Notes: generated by a model not told the origin, from the sequence alone. Positions 36,598 to 45,958 are shown, numbered from the stretch's first letter. The stretch is DNA of 64,000 nt from Alphaproteobacteria bacterium (GCA_026982705.1 JALSGP010000046.1:55545-119544); one strand, 5' to 3'. Numbers and translations: made by a program.

Positions 36598-37520
36598 GCC
36601 GCGCCCTCCCGGACCCGCGCCGGCGGCAGCGGCCGCTCGGGGCGGCGTTCGCTCACGAGGCCGCGGCCGTCGAAGCGGCGCAGCGTCACCCGCAGGGTAC
36701 GGTGCCGCGGATCCAGTTCGAGGGCGAGCCAGCCTCCCCGCCTGCCGGGCTCGGCCAGCGAGGCGGAGGGGCCCACCAGCACCGGTACCGGTCCCGCCGG
36801 GCCGGCGAGCGCCCCCTTGAGGGCGCGGTGTTCGTGGCCGCACAGCACCAGCTCGGCTCCCACCTCGCGCACCACGGCGGCGAAGGCCCCGCGGTCCTCC
36901 AGCGCCCGCCGCCGCGGTCCCACCGGCAGCGGCGGATGGTGGAGGAGGACGATGCGGACGGCCTCCGCGGCCGCGGCCAGCAGGCGGCGGGCCCGCGCGC
37001 ACTGCGCCGCCCCCAGCCGGCCGCCGGCATCGCCCACCGGCCGCGGGACGGCGGTGGAGAGGCCGATCAGCAGCAGCGGGCCCACCGCCGCCGACCAGGG
37101 GTAGTCGTCGTGGGCGACGCGACCGTGGGTCCAGTCCGCCCACGCTCCGCCGTGGGCCTCCAGGGCGCCCGCCACATAGGCATCGTGATTGCCGGGGACC
37201 AGATGGACCGGGGCGAGGCGCGCCAGCTCCCCGAGCCAGCGGCGGGCGGCGGCGAACTCCCCGGCGAGGGCGAGGTGGACGAGATCGCCCGTCACCAGCA
37301 CCAGATGCGGCCGGAAGGCGGCCACGTCTTCCCGCACCGTCGCCAGCAGCGCCGCCCGGTGACGGAAGCTCCGCCGCAGCGCCCAGGAGACCAGCCCGCT
37401 CGCCCGCTTGCCGAGGAAGGGCGCGAGACCGCAGCGGCGGGGCAGCGCCAGCAGCGCCGCCGGTCCGGCCACGGGCAGGGGCAGGTGGACGTCGGTGAGG
37501 TGGGCGATGCGGAGGGTCAC
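36594..37520 (-). CDS. Metallophosphoesterase
   Basis: A 308-residue calcineurin-like phosphoesterase. All five motifs are visible: AHLTDVHL, VTGDLVH, PGNHDAYV, LLHHPPLP and LCGHEHRAL. Such enzymes cleave phosphomono- or diesters; one group (LpxH) cleaves UDP-diacylglucosamine in lipid A synthesis, but the sequence does not prove that activity. The GTG start at 37520 overlaps the stop of the nucleotidyltransferase gene and its stop overlaps lptF, so it is part of the LPS-exporter unit. Confidence 0.88.
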   Translation of the reverse strand: MTLRIAHLTDVHLPLPVAGPAALLALPRRCGLAPFLGKRASGLVSWALRRSFRHRAALLATVREDVAAFRPHLVLVTGDLVHLALAGEFAAARRWLGELARLAPVHLVPGNHDAYVAGALEAHGGAWADWTHGRVAHDDYPWSAAVGPLLLIGLSTAVPRPVGDAGGRLGAAQCARARRLLAAAAEAVRIVLLHHPPLPVGPRRRALEDRGAFAAVVREVGAELVLCGHEHRALKGALAGPAGPVPVLVGPSASLAEPGRRGGWLALELDPRHRTLRVTLRRFDGRGLVSERRPERPLPPARVREGAA

Positions 37521-38317
37521 CCGGCCGCCTCCGCGCGGCGGGCCGCGAGGATGGCGGCGGCGAGGGCGAGGTCGTCGGGGCGGTCCACGTCGACGGCGAG
37601 CTCCGCCCGCTCCAGGGGCACGGCCCCGAAGGCGAGGCCGAGCCGGGCCGAGAGGATCGCCGCCGCCCGCTCCAGCGTCAGCCGGCGCAGCAGATACCCC
37701 AGCAGCAGCGCCGGCCCCAGCGCCGCCATCACCTTCCACGGCCGCTTGCGCGTCGTCTCCAGTCCCCGCCACCAGTCGAGCAGGCGGCGGGCGGCCGGCG
37801 TGCGCAGCAGGAACAGATTGGCGCCGGCATAGCCGTCCTCCCGGAAGCGCCACCAGGTGCGGCGGTTGTGGGGGAAACGACGGGTGAAGACGGAACGGGG
37901 CACCACCGCGGCGGCGAGATCGGCGCCGCGGCGCTCGGCCCCCTCGACGAAACGGCCGACGGCGGCGGGATCGAGGAGGGGATGGTCGCCGGTGGTCACG
38001 AGCAGCGGCAGCCCCAGCGCGTCGAGCCCTTCCTGGACCGAGCCCACCACGCTGGCACGCCCGCGCAGCACCGTCACCTCCCCCTCCAGCAGCGGGGCCA
38101 GGGCGGGGTGGCCGTGCAGCAGCGCCGGCTCGTCACAGACCACGGCGATGCGCGCCACCACCGGCGCCGCCCGCAGCGCCTCCAAGACGTGGGCGAGCAT
38201 GGGGCGCCCGCCCAGGGGCGCCAGCACCTTGACCGGCACGCCGGCGGCGCGGGCGACGGGATCCGCCTCGCCGCGGCGGCGGCCGGCCAGCACCAGGGCG
38301 GCGACGGGCCCGCTCAT
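37517..38317 (-). CDS. MobA-like NTP transferase domain protein
   Basis: A 266-residue nucleotidyltransferase. The N-terminus AALVLAGRRRGEADPVARAAGVPVK followed by LAPLGGRPMLAHVLEAL is the GT-A-type LxAGGxGxR...KxLxPxxGxPM signature; VTTGDHPLL is the metal-binding Asp motif, and AVDVDRPDDL lies near the end. These enzymes join NTP to a phosphorylated sugar, polyol or cofactor. The middle contains an unusual hydrophobic stretch (VMAALGPALLLGYLLRRL), which may attach it to the membrane. It is coupled by 4-base overlaps to its neighbours; a CDP- or other NDP-activated headgroup for an envelope lipid is a reasonable guess. Confidence 0.75.
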   Translation of the reverse strand: MSGPVAALVLAGRRRGEADPVARAAGVPVKVLAPLGGRPMLAHVLEALRAAPVVARIAVVCDEPALLHGHPALAPLLEGEVTVLRGRASVVGSVQEGLDALGLPLLVTTGDHPLLDPAAVGRFVEGAERRGADLAAAVVPRSVFTRRFPHNRRTWWRFREDGYAGANLFLLRTPAARRLLDWWRGLETTRKRPWKVMAALGPALLLGYLLRRLTLERAAAILSARLGLAFGAVPLERAELAVDVDRPDDLALAAAILAARRAEAAG

Positions 38318-39459
38318 GCCAACTCCTTCCCGTAGATGCGATAGCGCTTGTAGGGCACGCCGCCCACCGTCTCGATGAGCGCGCGGGTGGGCCGGTTGTC
38401 CTCCAGCACCCAGGAGAGCTCGGCCCGTCGCACGCCGCGCGCCCGATGGTAGCGCTTGACCCGGTCGATCACGCCGAGGGCGAGGGCGGCGCCGCGCAGG
38501 CCGCGCTGGAAGCGGCGGCGCACGCCCATGAGAGGCATGCGCCAGCGGCGGACGCCGCGCACCCGCAGCCGCCAGATCAGCCGCGCCCAGCCCAGCGGCA
38601 GCAGTCGGCCGTCGAGGTCGCGGATGGCCTCGTGGACGTCGGGCAGGGTCACGGCCATGGCCGCCGGCTCGCCCTCCACCTCGCCGATGGCGAAGCATCC
38701 GGCCGTCACCAGCGGACGGATGCTGCGGGCGAGATGGCGCGCCTCGTCGCGGTCGAGGGGGACGAAGCCCCAGTTGTCGGCCCAGGCGTCGTTGAAGATG
38801 TCGCAGACGAGGTCGATCTCGGCGAAATAGCGCCGCATGTCCAGCGGGCGGAAGGACAGGCCGGACAGACGGCGGGCCCGCTCCAGGAGACGCCGGGCCG
38901 CCGGTGGCCAGTCGCCGGCCACGTCGAAGTCGTAGGCGAGCAGATCCCTGAGCTTGCGGTAGCCGAGGGCCTCCACCCGCGCCCGGTACCAGGGGCGGGC
39001 GTGGCCCATCATGACCACCGGCGGATGTTCGAAGCCCTCCACCAGCAGACCGCAGGTGTCGTTGATGGAGGGGTCGAAGGGACCGCTCACCCGCCGCATG
39101 CCGCGCCGTCGCAGGTCCGTCTCCACCGTCTCGAAGAGGGCGGCGAAGACCTCGGCGTCGTCGACGGCGTCCAGGAAGCCGAAGTGACCGGTGGCGTCGT
39201 CGTGGCGGGCGAGGCGCTTGCGGTCGATCTGGGCGCTGACGCGCCCCACCGGCCGGTCGCCGGCGAGGGCCAGGTAGAAGGTGATGTCGATGTAGCGGAA
39301 GAAGGGGTTGTGGCGCGGATCCACGTGCCACAGTCGCTCCATCAGCAGCGGCGGCACGAAGACCGGATCGTCGGCGTGGAGCCGTCGCGGCAGATCGAAG
39401 AACAGCAGGCGATCGCGCCGGCTCTCCACCGGCACGACCCGAAGCCCCCTCACCGCCAC
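38314..39459 (-). CDS. GNAT-like protein (YghO-type), function unknown
   Basis: A 381-residue protein. The N-terminus (FFDLPRRLHADDPVFVPPLL) and C-terminus (GVRRAELSWVLEDNRPTRALIETVGGVPYKRYRIYGK) match a conserved bacterial family with a GNAT fold, in which the ending resembles the acetyl-CoA region ENxxxxxxxExxG. The middle has VVMMGHARPWYRARVEALGYRK and CDIFNDAWADNWGFVPL. Family members sit in lipid gene clusters, but their reaction is not established. It is the first gene of the overlapping lptFG run. Confidence 0.65.
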   Translation of the reverse strand: MAVRGLRVVPVESRRDRLLFFDLPRRLHADDPVFVPPLLMERLWHVDPRHNPFFRYIDITFYLALAGDRPVGRVSAQIDRKRLARHDDATGHFGFLDAVDDAEVFAALFETVETDLRRRGMRRVSGPFDPSINDTCGLLVEGFEHPPVVMMGHARPWYRARVEALGYRKLRDLLAYDFDVAGDWPPAARRLLERARRLSGLSFRPLDMRRYFAEIDLVCDIFNDAWADNWGFVPLDRDEARHLARSIRPLVTAGCFAIGEVEGEPAAMAVTLPDVHEAIRDLDGRLLPLGWARLIWRLRVRGVRRWRMPLMGVRRRFQRGLRGAALALGVIDRVKRYHRARGVRRAELSWVLEDNRPTRALIETVGGVPYKRYRIYGKELA

Positions 39460-39537
39460 GCCCTCCCGGTCCGCACGGCGCGTCGCGACCGCCCGGAACG
39501 CGGTCCCGCGCCGCGGGTGGCGGACCGTACCGGCCGC

Positions 39538-39741
39538 TCAGATGTCGGCGTAGGCGACGGGTTTGCCGTCACGATCGAGCACGAGGTTGCCGCTTTCGTC
39601 CTGCGCCGCTATGTAGCGACCGTGACCGAGTGCGGTCCCGACGTAGAGGACGGGCTTGACCTTCTTGCCCTCGTAGGTCTTGAGCTGCTGGGCCGGACCG
39701 CGCGCGGCGGGGTCGTTCTTGCTCTTGGACATCTTCAGCAT
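39538..39741 (-). CDS. Small conserved-looking hypothetical protein
   Basis: A 67-residue protein starting at ATG 39741 with GGAG nine bases upstream. It is Lys-rich at the start (KMSKSKND) and has a beta-like part KPVLYVGTALGHGRYIAAQDE followed by GNLVLDRDGKPVAYADI. Codon use fits the genome. No membrane helix or known motif. It is divergent from the TPR lipoprotein gene, 27 bases away. Function unknown. Confidence 0.6.
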   Translation of the reverse strand: MLKMSKSKNDPAARGPAQQLKTYEGKKVKPVLYVGTALGHGRYIAAQDESGNLVLDRDGKPVAYADI

Positions 39742-39768
39742 CGTGGGGTCTCCGCGCTCGTGAACGCC

Positions 39769-41562
39769 ATGCGAGGAAAGGCCGCGACCGGCGGGCCGCG
39801 GCATCGGTGGTTTGGGGCCGCATCGGGCGACCGTCAAGGGCGGCGGCCGGAACGCGCGCTCGCCGTCCTGCTGCTGGCGGCGGCGCTCGCCGCCTGCGCC
39901 CGTCAGCCGGCCTTCGACGGACCGGTGGGCGAGCCGCTGCGGGTGGACGGCTCGGGGGTGGCCGGTAACTGGCTGGCCGGCACCTGGGCGCTGGAAGCGG
40001 GCGAGTTCCGGCGGGCGGTGACGCTGCTGCGGCGGGCGGCGGAACTGGCGCCCGGCAATGTGGAGATCTTGCGGCGGCTGGTGCAGGCGGAGATCGCGAG
40101 CGGGGACTTCCGGGCGGCGGTGGCCGACGCCCGCCGGCTGGTGGAGGCGGCACCCGGCCGCTTCGAGGCGGAACTGCTGCTGGCCCTCGACGCCTTCCGC
40201 CGCGGCGAGGTGGCGGCCGCCCGCCGCCGCCTCGCCCGCCTCGAGGCGCCGGGTCTCGGCCGGATGCTGGTCCCCTTCCTGGCCGCCTGGCTGGAGATGG
40301 CCCGGGGCGACGCCAAGGCGGCCCTGCGCCGGCTCGACGGCCCCGGGGTGACGCGCGGGATCCCCTGGCTGCACGCCGTCCACACCGCCGCCATCCTGCT
40401 GGCACGGGGCGACGTGGCCGGCGCGCGCCGGGTGCTGGAGGCGGTGCGCGGTGGGGGCCGGATGCCGGCGGCACTGGTGTGGATGGCCGCCCATCTGGAC
40501 GACCGCCTCGGCGAGCGGGCGCGGGCACGGCAGCGGGTGGCCCGGGCGCGGGCGCGCCGGCCGGAGGATCCGGTGCTGGAGTGGCTGGCCGAACGTCTCG
40601 CCGGGGAAGCTCCCGTCCCGCCGCCCTTCGCCGGCCCCCCCGCGGCGGTGGCCGATGCCCTGGTGCGCCTCGCCGAAGCCCTCGACGTCACCCGCGCCCG
40701 CTTCCGTGCGCTCCGCCTCGCCCGCCTCGCCCTCTTCGTCGACCCCGGGCACGACGAGGCCCGCTATCGGGTGGCGGCCATCGCCGCCGCCCTTGGCGAC
40801 CGGGAGGGGGCGCTGGCGGCCCTGGACGGCATCGACCCCGATTCCCCCTTCGCCTTCCCGGCAGGGCTGCTGCGGGCACGGGTGCTGGTGGCGCTGGAGC
40901 GCCGGCGCGAGGGCTATGCACTGCTGGAGCGGCTCGCCGAGGAACATCCGGACGCCATCGCCCCCCTCGTCACCCTCGGCGATCTCCTGCGGCGGGAGGA
41001 GGCGTGGGCGCGGGCCCGCCGCGCCTACCGGCGCGCCGTCGCCCGTCTCGAACGGGTGGAGCCCGGCCACTGGCGCCTCTTCTACGCCCTCGGCGTCACC
41101 CTCGAGCGCAGCGGCCGCTGGGCCGAGGCGGAGCGGGCCTTCCGCCGCGCCCTCGAGCTGGATCCGGACCAGCCGTTGGTGCTCAACTATCTCGCCTACA
41201 GTTGGGTGGAGCGGGGCGAGAGGCTGGAGGAGGCCCGCGAGATGTTGCACCGGGCGGTGGAGCTGGCGCCGCGGGACGGCTTCATCGTCGACAGTCTCGG
41301 CTGGGCCTACTACCGCCTCGGCGACTACGCCCGCGCCATCGAGTATCTGGAACGGGCGGTGGAGCTGGAGCCGGGCGATCCCGTGATCAACGACCATCTC
41401 GGCGACGCCTACTGGCGGGTGGGACGGCGGCGCGAGGCCCGCTTCCAGTGGCGCCGCGTGCTCACCCTCGAGCCGGACGCCGACCTCGCCGCCCGCGTGC
41501 GCGAGAAGCTGCGCCGGGGCCTCGGCGAGGACGTCACCCTGGCCGATGCCGACGGACGATGA
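39769..41562 (+). CDS. TPR-repeat lipoprotein
   Basis: A 597-residue protein with a lipoprotein-like signal ([16 protein letters not shown], Cys near residue 44 from ATG 39769; the signal is oddly far from the start, so a later start is possible). The rest is tetratricopeptide repeats; the clearest are WAEAERAFRRALELDPDQP, AREMLHRAVELAPRDG, YARAIEYLERAVELEPGDP and the final RREARFQWRRVLTLEPDA. Such proteins next to ispE are common in alphaproteobacteria and are thought to scaffold envelope complexes. Its stop overlaps ispE by four bases. Confidence 0.85.
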   Translation: MRGKAATGGPRHRWFGAASGDRQGRRPERALAVLLLAAALAACARQPAFDGPVGEPLRVDGSGVAGNWLAGTWALEAGEFRRAVTLLRRAAELAPGNVEILRRLVQAEIASGDFRAAVADARRLVEAAPGRFEAELLLALDAFRRGEVAAARRRLARLEAPGLGRMLVPFLAAWLEMARGDAKAALRRLDGPGVTRGIPWLHAVHTAAILLARGDVAGARRVLEAVRGGGRMPAALVWMAAHLDDRLGERARARQRVARARARRPEDPVLEWLAERLAGEAPVPPPFAGPPAAVADALVRLAEALDVTRARFRALRLARLALFVDPGHDEARYRVAAIAAALGDREGALAALDGIDPDSPFAFPAGLLRARVLVALERRREGYALLERLAEEHPDAIAPLVTLGDLLRREEAWARARRAYRRAVARLERVEPGHWRLFYALGVTLERSGRWAEAERAFRRALELDPDQPLVLNYLAYSWVERGERLEEAREMLHRAVELAPRDGFIVDSLGWAYYRLGDYARAIEYLERAVELEPGDPVINDHLGDAYWRVGRRREARFQWRRVLTLEPDADLAARVREKLRRGLGEDVTLADADGR

Positions 41563-42428
41563 TCCGCCGCACGGCTCCGGCCAAGATCAATCTCGATCTC
41601 TTCGTCACCGGCCGCCGCGCCGACGGCTATCACGAACTCGACAGCCTCGTGGTGTTCGGCGTGGTGGCGGACGAGCTGGCGCTGGCGCCGGCCGACGAGC
41701 TGACGCTGACGGTGGAGGGTCCCTTCGCCGACCGCGTGCCCCACGGCGAGAGCAATCTGGTGCTGCGGGCGGCGCGGCTGCTGGCGGAATGGGCGGCGCG
41801 GCCGGCCGGGGCCCGCATCCGGCTCACGAAGCGCGTCCCGCCGGCGGCGGGACTGGGCGGTGGTTCGTCCGACGCCGCCCAGACGCTCTCGGGCCTCGCC
41901 GAGCTGTGGGGGCTGGAGATGGACCTTCCCACCCTGTTGGAGCTGGCCGGCGAGCTGGGCGCGGACGTACCGGTCTGCCTGTGGGGGCGGACCGCCCGCA
42001 TGCGCGGCATCGGTGAGCGGCTGGATCCCGTGCGCGGTCTGCCACCGCTGCCGCTGGTGCTGGCGGGGCCGGGTTGCGAACTGCCCACGGCACGGGTGTT
42101 CGAGGCCTTCGCCCGCAGCGAAACGCCGCGGCCGGCGGCGCGACCGCCGCTGCCGGCGGAGGCGACGCTGCCGGTGTTCGGCTGGTGGCTGGGCGAGGGG
42201 CGCAACGATCTGGAGGCGACGGCACGGCGGCTGTGTCCGGGGGTGGAGGCGGTGCTGAGGGCGCTGCGGGCGGCGGCGGGCTGTCTCGTCGCCCGTCTCA
42301 GCGGCAGCGGCCCCACCTGCTACGGCCTGTTCGAGAGCCCGGCGGCGGCGCGGGCGGCGGCGCGGAGGCTCGCCGGCGAACGTCCCGACTGGTGGGTCGC
42401 CCAGGGCGTGGTGGAGACGGTGGGATGA
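41559..42428 (+). CDS. ispE: 4-diphosphocytidyl-2-C-methyl-D-erythritol kinase IspE
   Basis: MEP-pathway kinase of isoprenoid synthesis. The 289-residue GHMP kinase has APAKINLDLFVTGRRADGYHELDS at the start, the ATP loop PPAAGLGGGSSDAA (about 94-107), catalytic Asp136 in LGADVPVCL and the C-terminal LSGSGPTCYGLF. It is coupled upstream to the TPR gene and downstream (ATGA) to the SAM hydrolase-family gene. ispG of the same pathway is at 55.9 kb. Confidence 0.96.
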   Translation: MIRRTAPAKINLDLFVTGRRADGYHELDSLVVFGVVADELALAPADELTLTVEGPFADRVPHGESNLVLRAARLLAEWAARPAGARIRLTKRVPPAAGLGGGSSDAAQTLSGLAELWGLEMDLPTLLELAGELGADVPVCLWGRTARMRGIGERLDPVRGLPPLPLVLAGPGCELPTARVFEAFARSETPRPAARPPLPAEATLPVFGWWLGEGRNDLEATARRLCPGVEAVLRALRAAAGCLVARLSGSGPTCYGLFESPAAARAAARRLAGERPDWWVAQGVVETVG

Positions 42429-43183
42429 TCCTGCTGTTCACCGACTTCGGCGAGGCCGGACCCTACACGGGCGAGATGGAGGCGGTCTGCCGCCGGCAGG
42501 CGCCGGGGATCCCGGTGGTGCGGCTGATGAGCGATGCCGTCCCCTTCCGGCCCGATCTCGCCTCGCCGCTGCTCGCCGCCCTCGCCCGCCGCTTCCAGCC
42601 GGGCGACGTGTGCGTGGCGGTGGTGGACCCGGGCGTGGGCACGGAACGGGCGCCCCTCGCTCTCGAGCTGGACGGGGTGTGGTTCGTCGGCCCCGACAAC
42701 GGCCTGTTCGAGCACCTGCGGCGGGAGGCGCTGGAGGAGCGGGCCTTCCGCATCGTCCGCCGGCCGCCGCGCCTGTCGGCCAGCTTCCACGGCCGTGATC
42801 TGTTCGCGCCGACGGCGGCGCGCATCGCCCGCGGCGATCTCTCGGGCCTGGAGCCGTGGACGCCCGCCGACTTTCCCGACTGGCCCGACGATCCGCCCCG
42901 GATCCTCTACGTGGACCGCTACGGCAATCTGGTGACGGGCCTCCGCGGCGAGGTCCTGCCGCGTACGGCGATGCTGGAGGCGGCGGGCCGGCGACTCGCC
43001 TTCGCCGAGACCTTCGGGCGGGTGCCGCCCGGCGAGGCCTTCTGGTACGTGAACAGCATGGGTCTGGTGGAGATCGCCGTCCACGGCGGCGCGGCCGCCG
43101 CCGTCCTCGGGCTCGGTCCGGGCGATGCCGTCACCGCCCCGGACATCGTGGCGGAAGAGTCCGACGAGGAGGAGGAGGACTGA
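42425..43183 (+). CDS. SAM hydrolase / SAM-dependent chlorinase-fluorinase family protein (DUF62)
   Basis: A 252-residue protein of the DUF62 family, whose bacterial members hydrolyse S-adenosylmethionine to adenosine and methionine. Family motifs: LLFTDFGEAGPYTGEMEAV, AVVDPGVGTERAPLALELDG, FVGPDNGLF, SFHGRDLFAPTAA and YVDRYGNLVTGL. The C-terminus ends in an acidic tail (EESDEEEED). It is coupled to ispE by a four-base overlap and followed at once by a hairpin. Confidence 0.9.
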   Translation: MILLFTDFGEAGPYTGEMEAVCRRQAPGIPVVRLMSDAVPFRPDLASPLLAALARRFQPGDVCVAVVDPGVGTERAPLALELDGVWFVGPDNGLFEHLRREALEERAFRIVRRPPRLSASFHGRDLFAPTAARIARGDLSGLEPWTPADFPDWPDDPPRILYVDRYGNLVTGLRGEVLPRTAMLEAAGRRLAFAETFGRVPPGEAFWYVNSMGLVEIAVHGGAAAAVLGLGPGDAVTAPDIVAEESDEEEED

Positions 43184-43205
43184 GGGATCGCGGCGTCGCG
43201 GTCCC
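43184..43205 (+). terminator. Hairpin after the SAM hydrolase-family gene
   Basis: GGGA-T-CGCG pairs with CGCG-G-TCCC around GCGT, directly after the stop codon. No T-run; position is the main support. Confidence 0.45.
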
Positions 43206-43264
43206 CACGCGGCCCCGCGGACGGACGCACCGGATCGCCCCGCGGGCCCGCCGGCACCGCGGGA

Positions 43265-43531
43265 CGGGCCACGGAGGCCATGGCCTCGGCGGGGCGCTCC
43301 CGGGGGCCTCGGGTCCGTCCGCCATGGCGGCGACGGACATGACCGTCAGGGGAGGTCCGGCCGCGCGACCGGCCGCCGGTGGAGATCGCCGAGCTGGGGG
43401 ACCGACCGGGACTCGCGCTCGAAGCGCATGGTCTCGCGGGCGATGCGGGCGAGACACGGGCCGCGGTCGCGGACCACCGCCCGGCCCCACGCCGGGGCCC
43501 CCGGCAGCACCGCCCGCACCACCGGATCGCG
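43265..43531 (-). pseudogene. Truncated, frameshifted tolQ copy
   Basis: On the minus strand this stretch reads as TolQ twice in two frames. One frame gives DPVVRAVL...GRAVVRDRGPCLARIARETMRFE, then [15 protein letters not shown], against TolQ DPVVRAVL...[30 protein letters not shown]. After a frame change near 43350 comes TVMSVAAMADGPEAPGSA, against [18 protein letters not shown]. The DNA matches 19010-19287 with short gaps and many substitutions. The TolQ start and both channel helices are missing, so no working product is possible. The intact tolQ is at 18643-19362. Its neighbourhood has no other tol gene. Confidence 0.8.
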
Positions 43532-44127
43532 GCGTACGGCCGGGCCGCCGCGCCTCCACGGTGGCGGGGAGAACTCCTCCGCGGCCCCGGATCGCCCCCG
43601 TTCCTGCCGGATCGACCGCCGATGCGGCGGGGTCCGGACGCGCGCCCCCGTCCATCTTCCCGGCGCGAGCGGCACCGGGGGCGGCCCGTGGATCCTCCCG
43701 GACGCGGCCCCTTCCGATCCGCAGCCGTCGCCACGGGGTCCCGTCCCCGAGCTCCACATCCGCGACGGGACCCGACGCGTCCGCCCGCGCCGGTGATATG
43801 GCGGATGTGCCCGACGGCCGAGGGGGCCGGGTGACGGTGGCGGCGGAGGCGCGGATGGCGCTGACCACCACCCGCGCCACCCCGCCACGGCAGCCGCGCG
43901 GCGGGTGACGCCCCCGGCGGCCTCCGGAAGGCACGTCCTCTTCCGAGTCCCCGTCGCCGTGCGGATCCCCGACGGACCGGGGCGGGCCGCGATCCCCGGC
44001 CGCCGGCCCCGGCGCGCGGGAGCCGCGACCTCGTGGCGGCACCCGCCGATCCGCCCCGGCGCGCCCCCGCGAGTCCCGGCCCGGGACCGGCCGGCGGGCG
44101 GGCCCGGGGCGGCCGCGTGCGAGACGT
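43532..44127. other. Gene-free stretch, nothing recognised
   Basis: About 600 bases between the tolQ remnant and the end of rpmG. Open frames exist only because stop codons are rare at this GC; none has a ribosome site, a motif or a recognisable composition. It may hold older pseudogene material. Confidence 0.5.
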
Positions 44128-44295
44128 CTATTTGAGCTTGGTCTCGCGGAACTCCACGTGGCGACGGGCCCTGGGATCGTACTTGCGCAGCACGAGCTTT
44201 TCCGTCTTGTTGCGGGTGTTCTTCTTGGTGACGTAGAAATAGCCCGTGCCGGCGGTGCTCTCGAGCTTGACGAGCTGGGTGGTGGGCTTGGCCAT
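44128..44295 (-). CDS. rpmG: 50S ribosomal protein L33
   Basis: A 55-residue basic protein: it starts [20 protein letters not shown], continues [20 protein letters not shown] and ends FRETKLK. The sequence is that of L33 of the zinc-free type (no Cys pairs). ATG 44295, stop TAG. It stands alone in a gene-poor region, with a promoter-like pair upstream. Confidence 0.97.
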   Translation of the reverse strand: MAKPTTQLVKLESTAGTGYFYVTKKNTRNKTEKLVLRKYDPRARRHVEFRETKLK

Positions 44296-44328
44296 GGTCC
44301 CCTCCGCAGCGCTGGGCCACCGCCGCCC

Positions 44329-44356
44329 AAGCTAGGCGCACCGCCCCCGCCGTCAA
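44329..44356 (-). promoter_or_regulatory. Predicted promoter of rpmG
   Basis: On the minus strand TTGACG (44356-44351) is followed after 16 bases by TAGCTT (44334-44329), 33 bases before the rpmG start. The -35 is good and the -10 is weak. Confidence 0.45.
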
Positions 44357-44599
44357 CGCGGGCCCGCCGCCTCCGGCCGCGTACCGCGACGCGCCCGGCT
44401 CGCGGAGAGACGCGGCGATCGGAGAGGCACCGGGACGGCGCCGGGGCGGCCGTGGCGCCATCCGCATCGCCATTCCGCCGTGCGTCCGCGCCACGTCCGC
44501 GACACACCCGGGCACGATCCCCCGTCGCGGCGCCCGTCGCGACCACGATCCCGAAGGAAGCCCGATCCGCATCCGCGGCGCATCCGGGCACGGCCCGTC

Positions 44600-45060
44600 G
44601 TCGCGGCCCCGCGCGCGGGCCATGATCCACGGGGGCCAACGGAAGCGGGGCCGCACCCCGGGGATCCGCGGCGCCCGCGGATGGGCTCCGCGGGTCGATC
44701 ACGCGGTGCCGACCGTCCGGCATGCCCCCGCACCCGCGGACGGGGCGTGCCACGGTCGCCTCACGCTCCCCCTCCTCGGGCATGGTCCCCATCCACGGAC
44801 GGAGCTGAGGAAGACGCCGACCCGGGCACCGGTGCCGAGGCATCCCCCTGTACCCGCGGACGGGGCATCGACCGTCGAACCGAACACGATGGTCTTGCGG
44901 CTATTCTCCCGCACCCGCGGATGGGGCCGTCCGGATGAGCGGAGCCCGTCCATGGTCGAAGGGATGCCCCGTATCCGCGACCGGGGCGCCCACGGTCCCG
45001 TGACCTCCGCCGGAGGCGTGCCGGAACCGGGCGTGCTCCGGGCCGCGGACGGCGCGATGC
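44600..45060. repeat. Degenerate direct-repeat array, about 60-bp period (decayed CRISPR-like)
   Basis: A core resembling CCCCGCACCCGCGGACGGGG recurs with imperfect copies. The shared ACCCGCGGA-like segment starts at about 44673, 44732, 44791, 44852, 44913 and 44973, with a weaker copy near 45041 and a palindromic relative near 44606. Intervals are 59, 59, 61, 61 and 60 bases. Each core is a CCCC...GGGG palindrome flanked by CATG/CATC-like bases, while the 30 or so bases between cores differ. The 28-29 + 32 base geometry and the core resemble type I-E CRISPR repeats, but every copy is mutated and no cas gene is in the window. A decayed array or an unrelated tandem duplication are both possible. 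Confidence 0.5.
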
Positions 45061-45193
45061 CTGGACGGCAACCGTCGTCGGCACAGAGGGATGAACCGTG
45101 CCGGCCTCCGCCGGCGGAGCCGTCCCCGTCGGCGGAGCCTTCCGGCGCAGGTCCCCGCGGCGGCCCGCGGGCCGCCGCACCCGGAGCCCCGCC

Positions 45194-45958
<765 letters not shown>

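Noticed and set aside
44296..44600. Extension of the 60-bp array to the left
   Set aside because: Partial echoes (CCCGGGCACGATCC near 44508, TCCGGGCACGG near 44584) occur about 76 bases apart, so they do not keep the period and were not counted.
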